Shown: positions 50,963-61,079 of the stretch, piece after piece
How positions within the stretch are numbered: the first letter of the stretch is position 1
Layout of the letters: the number at the start of each line of letters is the position of its first letter
DNA from: Pseudoips prasinana
Lineage: Eukaryota > Arthropoda > Insecta > Lepidoptera > Nolidae
Direction: 5' to 3'
Length of the DNA: 64,000 nucleotides
Assembly: GCA_951640165.1 (NCBI GenBank)
Contig: OX621258.1
Location: forward strand, 8,951,501 to 9,015,500
Position numbers and translations under genes: made by a program
Notes under the pieces: generated by a model
Told to the model about the DNA's origin: nothing
Databases searched by the model: none
What the model saw: only the letters and a program-made list of their open reading frames with translations

Positions 50963-52244
50963 GGTCTTTACCTATGAAATTGCCGTTTTGTATGAAAAAA
51001 TTTAAACGAATTTTTTTCATGAATTTTTTTATTTGTATTAATCGAAGTAATCACCCATGCAATCAATGCATCTTTGCCATCGCAGTGGCAGTTTATTGAT
51101 GCCCTTCTTAAAGAAATCAGCTGGACGGGAGGCAACAAATTCTTCAAAGGCATTTTGTACTGCCTCTCGGGTATTGAATTTTTTTCCCGCCAAGAAGTTA
51201 TCCAAATTCTGGAAAAAGTAGTAGTCTGTAGGCGCAAGGTCTGGTGAGTAGGGCGGATGACGGAGAGCTTCCAACCCCAGTTCTTGCAACTTGGAGACCG
51301 TCTGCTGTGCAGTATGAGGTCGCGCGTTGTCGTGCAGGAGCAGCGGAGACGAGCGATTGACCAATGCTGGTTGGAGATGCGCCAGCTTCTCCATCATTGT
51401 GCTCAGTTCTTCACAGTACACATCTGCAGTAATGCTCACCCCGTTTGGTAAGAAGCTGTGATGAATCACACCGGCGCTAGACCACCAAACAGTGACCATC
51501 ACTTTTCTAGGGGTAAGTTTTCGTTTAGGGCATTGTTTAGGTGCTGAACCAGGATCCAACCAACTTGCTGAGCGCTTGCGGTTATCAAACAGAATCCATT
51601 TTTCATCGCAGGTAACAATGCGGTTCAAAATTCCTTTATTTGTGTGTCTGTTGAGCAGTGCAAGGCACGTCTCGACGCGTACTTCGCGCTGGCGATCATT
51701 GAGTTCGTGGGGCACCCATTTGTCAAGCTTTTTTACCTTGCCAATTTGACGCAAATGGACCAATATTGTTTTGACGCTAACGTCGAAAGCTGCTGCTAAT
51801 TCAGCCGTAGATTGTGTATCATCAGCTTCCACAACCGCCTTTAATTCGTCATTGTCGACCAAAGTCTTCGGACGACCGCGAGGTTCATTTTTCAGGTCGA
51901 AATTTCCAGAACGGAAGCGAGCAAACCAATAACAGGTGGTGCGTTGGTTTGTAGTGTTAGCTCCGTAAACGTCGTTGATGTTGCGTGCCGCTTGTGCCGC
52001 GTTGCTGCCACGACGGTACTCATATTCCATAATTACTCGAATTTTTAACGTATCCATGATGACGAAAAAGATTGAAATGCGATGAAAATGTAACACTAAT
52101 CAATAAAGAAATGACTACTTTTGGAAAAAAGAATCCATGTTTTTAAAATAAAATTAATTTGAAATTAGAATTCTTAGCCAAACAAAAATTATTTTGATTT
52201 GAAATGGCCAGTACTGCAGAACGGCAATTTCATAGGTAAAGACC
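50963..52244 (-). mobile_element. mariner copy 2, intact
   Basis: 1,282 bp, perfect 25-bp inverted repeats (50963-50987 and 52220-52244) and TA target duplication (50961-50962, 52245-52246). Nearly identical to 8326-9606. The left flank looks like Helitron-type sequence. Ends, target duplication and transposase frame are all intact, so this is a candidate active copy. Confidence 0.96.
51038..52057 (-). CDS. mariner transposase, full-length open frame
   Basis: 339 residues from the ATG at 52057 (minus strand; MDTLKIRVIMEYEYRRG) to the stop at 51038. The frame is open 13 codons further upstream, but the ATG chosen matches the usual mariner length. Domains: helix-turn-helix pair at about 15-115, linker WVPHEL, catalytic D151, D243 and D278 (DD34D), C-terminus RWQRCIDCMGDYFD. 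Residue 143 is K here and E in copy 1. It carries seven A at the site where copy 1 has six, keeping the C-terminus in frame. It would cut the element at its ends and insert it at TA. Confidence 0.95.
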   Translation of the reverse strand: MDTLKIRVIMEYEYRRGSNAAQAARNINDVYGANTTNQRTTCYWFARFRSGNFDLKNEPRGRPKTLVDNDELKAVVEADDTQSTAELAAAFDVSVKTILVHLRQIGKVKKLDKWVPHELNDRQREVRVETCLALLNRHTNKGILNRIVTCDEKWILFDNRKRSASWLDPGSAPKQCPKRKLTPRKVMVTVWWSSAGVIHHSFLPNGVSITADVYCEELSTMMEKLAHLQPALVNRSSPLLLHDNARPHTAQQTVSKLQELGLEALRHPPYSPDLAPTDYYFFQNLDNFLAGKKFNTREAVQNAFEEFVASRPADFFKKGINKLPLRWQRCIDCMGDYFD

Positions 52245-52246
52245 TA

Positions 52247-52480
52247 ATATTTCAAAAGATAAGTGCCGCGCCGCCGGCCTGTTGTAGAGTCTACGGCGTA
52301 GCCATAGCGCGCCATGTTTACTAGAAAATGTCTAGTAGTATATGCGTAGCGCGTAGCATTCGTAGTCTAGTAGTTTATTACGTAGCTCGTAGAAATATAT
52401 CTGTGTACGTACATTATAAAGCTACATTGGTTCAGACAGTATAATATTGTATCAGTGAATAACTTAGTTTCAAGAGTATT
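52247..52480. other. CGTAG/CTAGTAG-rich stretch
   Basis: Unusual density of CGTAG, TAGTAG and GCGCG motifs (GCGTAGCGCGTAGCATTCGT; GTCTAGTAGTTTATTACGTA). Possibly a diverged simple or satellite repeat; not identified. Confidence 0.35.
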
Positions 52481-52584
52481 TATAGCCTTCTTTTATTACT
52501 CAATTTTGAAAATATTCATAATCGTAATCATCATTACAACTGAAAGAAATCCACTACTTAACAAGCTTCCCAAGAATCAGCTTA

Positions 52585-52705
52585 GGGTGATATGCCATAA
52601 TCACCACGCTTTGCAGACGGGTTCGTACAAATAACAACATCACAGTAAGATGTTCATAGTACTTAGAAGGAAGCTGCTCCCCGTCCTTTGGTAGATATTC
52701 CCTTA
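52585..52705 (-). repeat. LINE tail family G, minus strand, diverged
   Basis: GATATGCCATAATCACCACG, CTTTGCAGACGGGTTCG and GGAAGCTGCTCCCCGTCCTT. Confidence 0.55.
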
Positions 52706-52778
52706 TTATAAATAATATAATATTGTATAGTGTTAGTAATTTAAGTATGACATACCATTATATGACAGATAAGTCAAC

Positions 52779-53004
52779 TGTATGTAACTAGTTTGGAAAG
52801 TCAAACTAGTTACATACAGCCACATTAATCCATGTGTCTAACCACCCATCTATTTAATTGAAGATTTCTATTTCTTTATTTATTTAAAGGGACTTTAACG
52901 CAATATAACTAGTTTGGAAAGTCAAACATCCACATTAATCCATGTGCCTAACCATCTATCTATTTAATTAAAGATTTTTATTTCTTTAAAGGGACTTTAA
53001 CGCA
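52779..53004. repeat. Two-unit tandem repeat (~120 and ~97 bp) with a 17-bp hairpin
   Basis: ACTAGTTTGGAAAGTCAAAC starts at 52788 and 52908; both units continue CCACATTAATCCATGTG and end AAAGGGACTTTAACGCA. Unit 1 also carries TAGTTACATACAG, which with TGTATGTAACTAGTTTG at 52779 makes a perfect 17-bp hairpin (52779-52795 / 52802-52818). Confidence 0.8.
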
Positions 53005-53045
53005 TCGCGCATGTCAGTCCCATCGTAGCCTAATCAATTGAATTT

Positions 53046-53770
53046 TCACAAAACATGGGCCATGAATTCGAACAAACCCATCGCATCATTACTATTTGGT
53101 TGGGATAGAAAGTTATGGAACACGCCCACATTGGTTCTGTTCAAATTCAAGGACCTTATTTCATTATTTCTACTAGACTTATATCGAACACATTCCATCA
53201 ATAAATGTTGTTGGTCCTTAACAAATCCACGTTCCTCACAATTGGGTGAAGTGATCTTCGTCATCATAAAGGCATATTCTTTGCATGGAATGTATTCAGA
53301 TCTGAGTCTAAGAGCAGTAACTATCAGTTTTCTACTAATACCACTATTCATGGACCAGGGCACGCGAAGAGGTTCACACTCTATGGTTTTATACCATAAA
53401 GCCTTCTTTAACGATGATTTAATAAAACGGTCGATAATATTCTTTCCAATAATCATAGCATACATTTTTAAATTTTGGTAAAAAATTTGAATAATCTAGA
53501 TAATACTAACTTTCTTTTCCAATCCTAGCTGCTAATTTCGCCAAAAAGTATCAGCCTCTTCGTTTCCCCACAACCCGATATGGGATGGAACCTCAGGGCA
53601 TTAAATTTTAGATATCTGTGGATGGAACCTACTGCATAATCTCAGTTCGATGTCTTTTAAAGAAATTTAATCAACTTCACCTCTGTGACCAGAGGCGCAT
53701 CGAGCTATATGTTGTAATGAACTTTTGCTGTCCCTACAAATGACAACATTTTTATGTCCACCATGATTAA
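53046..53770 (-). pseudogene. LINE ORF2 C-terminal region: RNase H and zinc-knuckle-like end
   Basis: Minus strand. 53540-53590 encodes VPSHIGLWGNEEAD, a classic RNase H motif of I/R1/LOA-group LINEs. Downstream, in the 139-codon frame 53046-53465, ALRLRSEYIPCKEYAFMM and SPNCEERGFVKDQQHLLMEC form the usual C-x..H-x..C end of such proteins. Intervening frames are broken. The endonuclease and polymerase parts were not recognised. The plus-strand frame 53038-53481 is antisense. Confidence 0.75.
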
Positions 53771-54215
53771 TAATATAGGTCAAATCCTCAGAGATTGCAA
53801 TTTAATTGAGGATTGCGAGTTCCAAATGGTTTCATCAGAGCACTCGCAATATTGTTTCAGCATGAACAAATTTGAAAAATTGCATCAATATTTAAAGGTC
53901 TTATACGTAACTGGAAGGAAATGATAGAAGCAGACGAGCGACAAATAGGTTAATAAAATTGCTTCAGTCTCCATTAACATTATCGCATCGTATTTTCATC
54001 TTTGTTCTCGTAATATGATACAACCTTCGCTCTACATTTCGCGTAACAAACATAGCTGCATATATTTTAAGTTCTACACGGACGAAATCGCTAATTCAGA
54101 ATGGTTATATGATCATGACATACATAAGTGGATCCGGTGGTAGCATTAAAGCGCGACCGTCGTTATAAACACAAGTTCCGTCATAGTAATAATATTGAAT
54201 TCGTACCTTAATATA
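53771..54215. other. Unassigned stretch, 445 bp
   Basis: May hold more of the eroded LINE, but no motif is readable. Confidence 0.35.
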
Positions 54216-54222
54216 GACATAT

Positions 54223-54506
54223 CCATTCAGACAATATGTAGTAGTATAACTTTAACTATAAATTTTGATAATTAAACCTAAACATAATCTCCTTGACAAT
54301 AACTTAACACAAGCTAGCTAAATATCATTACTATAATAAAATAAATTTTATTATTGTTTTAACAATCCGTGTACTTTAATATCTACCTACATATATCTAA
54401 TTATAAATAATTATGTATACCAACTTAACTACATTAGGTACTACAAACATGTTCTGACTATTAACAAGCGCTTTTTAAAGTCTACGTGAATAACAACCTT
54501 TTTTAA
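54223..54506 (+). repeat. Dispersed direct repeat J, copy 2
   Basis: CCATTCAGACAATATGTAGT to GTCTACGTGAATAACAACCT, matching 42228-42500 with small indels and substitutions. Confidence 0.75.
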
Positions 54507-54691
54507 TTTTTTTTATTTATTAAATCAAATTTGATTTCATTACCAAATTGCTGTTGACAGTCGTATTATCGTAAACAAATATTGTATCATTTTCATGATG
54601 ACATTTAAATGATATTCTTTTGTTTTCGTTGTGCTATTTTGGGCGGTATTATGCAAAACGTTGTCAAAACTATGAAGTAATAAAATATACA

Positions 54692-54812
54692 TGCATTAAT
54701 TTCAATTTCAATATATTTATTGCAAATAATGTGCATACAATGTTGTGACAATGGTGTTATTTATTAAATGTTTCAACATGATGACATGATGTGCCCTGTA
54801 AGGGCACATCAA
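54692..54812 (-). repeat. Possible retroposon tail with a 10-bp hairpin
   Basis: TTTATTGCAAATAATGTGCA is an antisense AATAAA-type end. GATGTGCCCT-GTA-AGGGCACATC at about 54788-54810 is a perfect short hairpin. Confidence 0.4.
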
Positions 54813-55009
54813 CATTAGACGCATATTACATTAATTATTAATATTTTTGCATTTAATTTTAAACGAATATAATCAATCTATGAGTAAATAAATGAAAAGT
54901 GTGCTATGTAATAATAGGCATCCCTAACTAATCCTTGTGTGGGTAAAGATATTTTTTTCCGTGTGTGGGTGTCATATATCTAAACATGGAAGTACTTAGA
55001 AATATATAA

Positions 55010-55076
55010 GTACGTTTATCAGTTGTCTGGTTGCCATAGAACAGGTTCTGCCTAGTTTGGGATCAGATGGTAGTGT
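55010..55076 (+). repeat. SINE family C tail
   Basis: TTATCAGTTGTCTGGTTGCC, ATAGAACAGGTTCTGCCTAG and TTTGGGATCAGATGG. Confidence 0.6.
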
Positions 55077-55280
55077 ATTAGCTGTCGTACAATATTTATT
55101 TATTTATGTAAGTATTCAAATAAAAAAACTTGAGAGGTGTCAAGGGACACCCAGATGGAACGAAGTTATTTCTTATTATTTATTATGTATAAAAAACCTG
55201 TATACACTCAACAAAAATAATCGTCGAAACACCACACCGTTCAATGCGAAATAGAAATGAAACTATATGGTTTGCTTTCT

Positions 55281-55283
<3 letters not shown>

Positions 55284-55313
<30 letters not shown>
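55284..55313. repeat. (AG)n microsatellite
   Basis: About 14 uninterrupted AG units. Confidence 0.95.
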
Positions 55314-55322
<9 letters not shown>

Positions 55323-55795
55323 GAAACATGCGCCCGCCACACAGCTGCAAAAAGTGCCGTGACAACTTTTCGTAAGATTTTTTTCCGTCTAGCCCCCTTT
55401 CACAACGCGCGATAAGGAACTTCGTTCCAAAATCTTAATATCTTTTTATGATGCATTATATATTTATATTAAATATATGATGTATTATGATTTTAGATAT
55501 CATAAGTTTATTAAACGAAGTTTCATAGAAAATATAGTTACTTTTGTTGTACGGTTCAGTTACTTTGTATCTAGAAGATATTTCTTTTGAACGTTTTTTC
55601 TTGAAACACAAACTCAAGATTTTTGAAGCGGTTTGTTTTAGCAGAAATGTGCAATGTTTTTAGTAAAATATAACAGGAGATAGTCAGCCGAGAAGCAATG
55701 ACGTAAGGTTTAAAGTTACTGCTATATAGAAGCTTCTTTTTTAGTTAAAAATACACTAAATCACATAATTACTTCTCATTGGATAACTATTTCTT
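55314..55795. other. Unassigned stretch
   Basis: No recognised feature. Confidence 0.35.
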
Positions 55796-55798
55796 TTT

Positions 55799-55850
55799 TG
55801 TTATAAAAGCCGCGTCTAGCAACAGTGTGTTCAACGAGTGTACGAGTCTG
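55799..55850 (+). promoter_or_regulatory. Possible RNA polymerase II core promoter
   Basis: TTATAAAAGCCGCGTC at about 55800 is a good TATA box in GC-richer context; TTCAACGAGTG about 30 bp downstream could hold the start site. No gene follows; it may belong to a solo LTR or be chance. Confidence 0.25.
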
Positions 55851-55927
55851 GGGCCTACATTAATTGTATAATTGATTTATCTTTCTCCTGCGCGTGTGCT
55901 TAGGTTTGTGTGGTGTTGTGTGTTTCT

Positions 55928-55962
55928 CTCGTACACACACACACACACATACACACACACAG
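55928..55962. repeat. (CA)n microsatellite
   Basis: Two CA runs broken by one T. Confidence 0.9.
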
Positions 55963-56420
55963 AACACGACATCCATATGTGTGTGTACGTGTTTTTTAAA
56001 ATTTTCTTATGTTTTAACCACAATTTAGGTTAAGGGCACAAATTTATAGTGCAGCAGTAGGTTATTCAAACACAGGCCCCATTATTTTCTGTCACTTTCA
56101 TCAAACTATGTTCGATCAAACATGCTGCCGTTAGACCGAGGCACCATATATTATAGATTAAAGCCAAATTGAACGGCATTTCACATAATACATTTGAAAC
56201 ATTACACACTCTTAACACATTTAATGCCAATTTCCATTCTATTTTGCTATCTTTTCTTATTTCTATCATCTTTTGAAATCATTATAAAATAAAAATAAAA
56301 TAAAAAAATAAAAAAGCCTTTTATTTCCATATCCATAAAAATTTACATTTTAAATGTTGTTAGTATTTAATTGTTAGTATTCTGCTTTTTAATTTAGTGT
56401 TAGTACGGGTTAGTTCCTAT
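55963..56420. other. Unassigned stretch
   Basis: A-rich (AAAAT)n-like run at about 56287-56315. A minus-strand frame at 56066-56269 has no domain. Confidence 0.35.
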
Positions 56421-56421
56421 G

Positions 56422-56520
56422 TTAGATATGGACCCCTCCTCGAGTGAAGGCCTCCTCCAGTCTTTTCCACTCGTCTCTGTCCCTACCAATTGTTTGCCAG
56501 TCATCTCCAGCTATTTCTTT
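56422..56520 (-). pseudogene. LINE ORF2 C-terminal scrap
   Basis: Minus strand encodes AGDDWQTIGRDRDEWKRLEE, then AFTRGGVHI and a stop at 56422-56424, the kind of final helix seen in RTE-like ORF2 ends. Confidence 0.6.
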
Positions 56521-56554
56521 TTAAGTCGTTTGAAATCATTATGCATTGATAATA

Positions 56555-56692
56555 ATTTCTGTTCTGTCCAACGCAAATAGGTTGCCTGAAAGAGATCGCT
56601 TTTGATGTTAAGGCCACCAATTACAAAATATTGTTCTATGCGAATTGTTCAGTTTATATTCCCTATGTAATAAAGTGTACTTCTTCTTCTTC
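56555..56692 (+). repeat. Retroposon tail family R
   Basis: AGGTTGCCTGAAAGAGATCG, TTAAGGCCACC and GTAATAAAGTGTAC, then a CTT run. Confidence 0.6.
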
Positions 56693-56798
56693 TTCCTTTC
56701 GAACCTTATGTTGGTGTCATTATAACTTTATTGGAAATAATATTTATTCTAATAAAATAAAGTTACGAGCAACTCACGTAATTAATTTTATTTTGGAT

Positions 56799-56905
56799 TC
56801 GGCAAACAGTTTCAACTTCTTCAGGAAGACATCTTCAGAGTGAATGCGACCGACACGACACGAGATGACTCTCGGAAGAAGTTGAAACTATTAGCCGAAT
56901 ACAAC
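56799..56905. repeat. Inverted repeat with ~25-bp arms
   Basis: TTCGGCAAACAGTTTCAACT, TCTTC and GAAGAAGTTGAAACTATTAG, CCGAA pair with two mismatches around about 55 bp containing GACCGACACGACACGAG. Confidence 0.75.
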
Positions 56906-57505
56906 AACGTTCGCAGCGTGTTAGAAACAAACAGTGTAATTTGGAACCCTCATGAGAAATCGTATACGCTATTAATTGAGAAAATTCAGAAATCTTTTAA
57001 ATAAATAAAAATAAATAAATAATTTTGAAATTTTGTCCGCTATTTATATTTTAAATTATATGGTTACTATCCTTACATGTATCCTACACCATTCGTTTTA
57101 GGTATGGTTACTTACCAGAGTTTAGAGATAAGAAGAAACTTTAATCTTATTAAGTATAATAAGTTATTACTTTGTTAAAATTTAATTTTAGATTATTATT
57201 GTGTAACCATCGGTAAGAAGCGAGGCAGCCCCTACACAAGTATTACATTACTTACTGGGGATGTCTCAATTTTGTATAAATTGTTAATAATAAGAGACAA
57301 TAAAGATTTTTATTATTTATTTTTATTAAGTATTTTTTCCGTCTTTTTCGTGGAACCTTATCCAATTCATCTCTCTTGCAAATTATCCGTTTTAATGTAC
57401 CACCACCTATCAGGTATACTCTTCGGCCCCGGGTTCGTCCTCTATTTGCAATACCTCAAACTAGCACAGTAACCCTAATTACAAGCCCATTGTTGGTTAG
57501 CTCTC
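56906..57505. other. Unassigned AT-rich stretch
   Basis: No recognised feature. Confidence 0.35.
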
Positions 57506-57507
57506 AC

Positions 57508-57556
57508 TCATATCATTAAAGTTTTAGTATAATATACTAAAACTTTAATGATATGA
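57508..57556. repeat. Perfect hairpin, 23-bp arms, AAT spacer
   Basis: TCATATCATTAAAGTTTTAG, TAT at 57508-57530 is exactly complementary to 57534-57556. Confidence 0.9.
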
Positions 57557-57575
57557 TGGATAAATGGATAAATGG

Positions 57576-57620
57576 ATAAATCCAAGGATGGATCATATTA
57601 TGATCCATCCTTGGATTTAT
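57576..57620. repeat. Perfect hairpin, 22-bp arms, 1-bp spacer
   Basis: 57576-57597 (ATAAATCCAAGGATGGATCA, TA) is exactly complementary to 57599-57620. Between this and the previous hairpin lie GGATAAAT units in tandem. Confidence 0.9.
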
Positions 57621-58605
57621 TTACATGCACGGAACCGAGATTTCGAGCTACAGCCAATCTTTATTTAGAAACTAATGCTACTCCTAGCTCAATAACCGGG
57701 TGATTGTTTTCGGATACTGATACTTATGTGATACCGTTACCGCAAAATGTTTATTTACATATTAATGTAAAAATATCTCATGTTTAATGTAAAAATATAA
57801 CTATTATTTATATTATAAGTTGTAAATGTTAGTAACATTTGCTTAATATGTAACCTATAACTTGTATGTTTGGTCTAACCGTTAATGTAAGTTGGTGAAT
57901 AAATAAATAAACATAAAATTAATTACGTCAGTTACCCGTTACTAATTTTCTTTCTATTTCTATCATATTTAAACATGCGTACATCTCTCCCGTACTCCCC
58001 CTATAGAATTCCAAATGTCAAATCTTAATAATTTATTGTAGTTACTAGCTTTACCTTAAAGAATAAAGAAACTTCCCATTTTTATAAATATAATAAAATA
58101 CGGTACAAGATTTTGTTTGTTAACTTTGCTATATTCAGTACCAAAAGAACTCTTAATATTTCTGGGGCAGATTTTCACTAATGAGTTAAACTCTGACGAT
58201 CAAAAACAAACCTCAGCTATAAAAGCACAAAGTTTCTTTTTACTTGGATATAAATCGTATTTGTCCGAACAAACAAATGCGCTTTGTGAATATAAAACAA
58301 AAATATGCATCGTTAGTTGTTGGAAGTGAAACCGAATGTTCGAAATTACGAATGCAGAGTAACAAAGATATAGTATTAAATGTTTAACTTCTGCTTTTGC
58401 AACGGATACGTACAGAAAGTAACACAGTGAGTAATAAACTCCATAGTTTAATATTACTTTACACGTACAGTCGACAGCAAAAATATCTTTGGAGACACGT
58501 CTACTGGAATTTGTAAGGTCCGCAGACAACGGTCCGGCTGATTCTCTGTCTAGGCTACCATTGCCACAAGAGTGGCGTCGGCCTGCCACCACATTGTTTA
58601 TGAAT
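57621..58605. other. Unassigned stretch, about 1 kb
   Basis: No supported gene. A 158-codon minus-strand frame (58200-58676) overlaps the LINE tail and has no domain. Confidence 0.4.
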
Positions 58606-58607
58606 AT

Positions 58608-58812
58608 ACATACATACATAGACTCACGCCTATTTCCCTGAGGGGTAGGCAGAGACAACGGACTTCCATTTGTCACAATCCTTGCATACCTGTTTCGCTT
58701 CGTTTACTGACATTATATTCTTCATACATACTCGCCGGTTTAGGGTACTTCTGACCTGACCTTTCTTAAGTATGTCTCCAATTTGATCAGAGAATGTTCT
58801 ACGAGGTCTTAT
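58608..58812 (-). pseudogene. LINE family L tail, minus strand
   Basis: (ATAC)n, ATAGACTCACGCC, TGAGGGGTAGGCAGAGACAA and CATACTCGCCGGTTTAGGG are antisense to 42861-43064. It ends abruptly at 58812 where a pol scrap starts. Confidence 0.7.
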
Positions 58813-59041
58813 GAATATGATGGGAATTTTACCAATTAATTACAAAAAAGTATCTAGAGAGACCAAAAATGATCCTTTATTAAGTAAAGTGTTGGGGTAT
58901 ATTATGTTCGGATGGCCATTGTTGGCGAGCTGCGAGGAAGAGAAGGCTTATTTTGTAAGAAAAGAAGAATTATACATTGACGTAGGGTGTATTCGTCTAC
59001 ATGCTTACCTTATTCCAAGTTCTATCAGGGATATTACCTGA
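58813..59041 (+). pseudogene. Gypsy-type LTR retrotransposon pol fragment
   Basis: The frame from about 58820 reads ILPINYKKVSRETKNDPLLS, then YIMFGWPL and VRKEELYIDVGCIRLHAYLI, ending at TGA 59039-59041. The order T-x-x-DP-L-x-x-V...GWP...F-x-R-K-x-EL-x-x-x-x-GC and a following R-x-x-x-x-IP is characteristic of the segment between RNase H and integrase in Ty3/Gypsy polyproteins. No LTR, protease or reverse transcriptase was found nearby, so it is an isolated dead fragment. Confidence 0.72.
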
Positions 59042-59320
59042 ACTTTTCTTCGGTATGCTCCAAATTTTCTTGATGTTTCTTATAGAAGTTTCACAAATAC
59101 GCGTAACTATTATTTCCCACCATTTAATACATAACAATCATCCATTTAATATGCGGAAAATTTTAAATAGTTTTAAGTTATCCTCATATTAAATTAAGAT
59201 AATTATCATTGAATTTTTCCACATAAAATAAAATAAATAAGTAACAGATACTTGTTGGTCTAGCTATTTCCATCTCAGTTTATTATATTTATCTATAAAA
59301 TATGTTTTTACAAAAAAAAG
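59042..59320. other. Unassigned; possibly more pol remnant
   Basis: No readable motif after the stop. Confidence 0.3.
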
Positions 59321-59321
59321 G

Positions 59322-59435
59322 TAGTATATGTAGGATATCAGTTATCTGGTTTCCACAGTGTACTACTGCTTAGTTAAGGATCGGATGGCCATGTGTGAAT
59401 AATGTCCCAGGATATTATTATTAATTATACTATTA
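59322..59435 (+). repeat. SINE family C tail
   Basis: TATCAGTTATCTGGTTTCCA, GGATCGGATGGCCATGTGTG and ATGTCCCAGGATATTATTAT. Confidence 0.65.
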
Positions 59436-59682
59436 TTATCTAGATCAGTTTCAATACTTCCCTGTATGTTTTAAACTGCATGACTTCTTTTACATGTTCT
59501 CTTTGTGTGCGTTTTGTTTCTATGATTTTGGCGACAAAGGTGTATGGCTGATAATGAGATAGCTTATTTAATTTTTAGGTACATAATATATATGTAAATT
59601 TATATCAGAACATGCACTGCTAACTACCGTTTTTGTTTGTTTTATTTTCTCCCCGCAATGCTCTAGTTTATTCAACAGTTCT

Positions 59683-59800
59683 CTGGAAAAGATTTCTACA
59701 TAAGCAATAAGACCGCCGCGCGCCATTTGTACCTCATAATTTATGTAAATTGATGTTCCGATGTTATATATTGATTTGTTACAATAAAGTATATTCTACT
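59683..59800 (+). repeat. Retroposon tail family R
   Basis: CTCTGGAAAAGATTTCTACA, GCAATAAGACCGCCGCGCGC and TACAATAAAGTATATTC. Confidence 0.6.
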
Positions 59801-59896
59801 TAAGTCCACTCTTTTTCGGTCACTATCTACAATAGTTATTATTATTACCCCCATTTGATTTCTACTAAAATAATCATATCCTACAAATATTACATG

Positions 59897-60100
59897 CTGT
59901 GTGGTGACCCCATCTCAACCCGGCGCGGTGGCGGGCGTAGATGTCAACCGGAGGGAATATCTATCAGGAGAAAGGGCAGCACCTTCTTTCTGAATACTAT
60001 GACCATCATACTGCAATCGACAACCCGTCTGCCAAGCGTGGCGATTATGGCATTTCCCTCCAAGACTCTTGGGGGAGGCTTTTTTCCACTGGACTTTTTA
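59897..60100 (+). repeat. LINE tail family G, plus strand
   Basis: GGTGACCCCATCTCAACCCG, CGACAACCCGTCTGCCAAGC and GTGGCGATTATGGCATTTCC. Confidence 0.68.
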
Positions 60101-60732
60101 TAGTAGTATTAAGTTAAGCAGGTAAAACCACAAGGTGCATGTAGTAATTTCTAAATTTAAATATAACGATATTATTTTATGCTATGAATCGACTTTTTTT
60201 TCTGACTGTACGAGTATAACTTAGTGTGCTTGAAAAATTGTGTCAGAGTATGTTTGTACAATTCTTGAGTTATAGTTGCGTTTCTATCTTCTCTTAAATA
60301 AAATAAGTTTACGTTTAAACTGTCTCAGGGTAAAAGTACCATTTAGGGGTGCACTCAAGTCTATAAAAAATATATGCTTGATATACATTCGAGAATGCTC
60401 TCGTCAAGTTGATGTTTAAGAGATACGAATTTCCGGTTTTTAACGATAATAATAATGATGGGAACGGCATGTATTCTAAGGAGGTTCCTTACTCTGTCGC
60501 CCTGACCACCGGCGGCCTAGGGCGTCAAACCTCGCCGCTGGAGGACCTCTATTTTTTTCATATTTATTTATATATTATTGTTTTCTTTTTTGTTTCAATT
60601 TTATAGATATAAATATGTTAAAAATAAGAACTATAAATAAATAATTTGGAATAATAATAATATGGCCCCACGGTAGACTGACCAGCTCACGACCACGACT
60701 AAAATGTTATAAATTTATCAACGCGACTTAGT
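60101..60732. other. Unassigned stretch, 630 bp
   Basis: No recognised feature. Confidence 0.35.
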
Positions 60733-60840
60733 ACATACATACATAGACTCACGCCTGTCTCCCAGAGGGGTAGGCAGAGACAACGGACTTCGATTTGTCA
60801 CGATCCTTACACACCTCTTTCGCTTCGTTTACTGACATTA
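60733..60840 (-). repeat. LINE family L tail, minus strand, short
   Basis: (ATAC)n then ATAGACTCACGCCTGTCTCC and CACCTCTTTCGCTTCG; stops at 60840 against the SINE-A tail. Confidence 0.65.
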
Positions 60841-61079
60841 TCGGGACAATGTCACACAGATCATCCTAGCCCCAAACTAAGCAAAGCTTGTACTATGGGT
60901 ACCAGACGACGATACACATACTTATATAGATAGATAAATACTTATATACATAGAAAACATCCATGACTCAGAAACAAAGATTCGTGCTCATCACACAAAA
61001 ATTTGCACTTACCGGGATTCGAACCCAGGACCACCAGCTTCGTAGGCAGGAGCACTGCCAACTAGGCCACGGTGACCGT
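60841..61079 (-). mobile_element. SINE family A, minus strand
   Basis: Antisense tail (GGGACAATGTCACACAGATC) through antisense B- and A-box (CCGGGATTCGAACCCAGGAC; AACTAGGCCACGGTGACCG). Confidence 0.87.

Noticed and set aside
53038..53481. 147-codon plus-strand open frame
   Set aside because: Antisense to the LINE C-terminal region, which has recognisable motifs on the other strand.
58200..58676. 158-codon minus-strand open frame
   Set aside because: Starts within a LINE family L tail and continues into AT-rich sequence without any motif.
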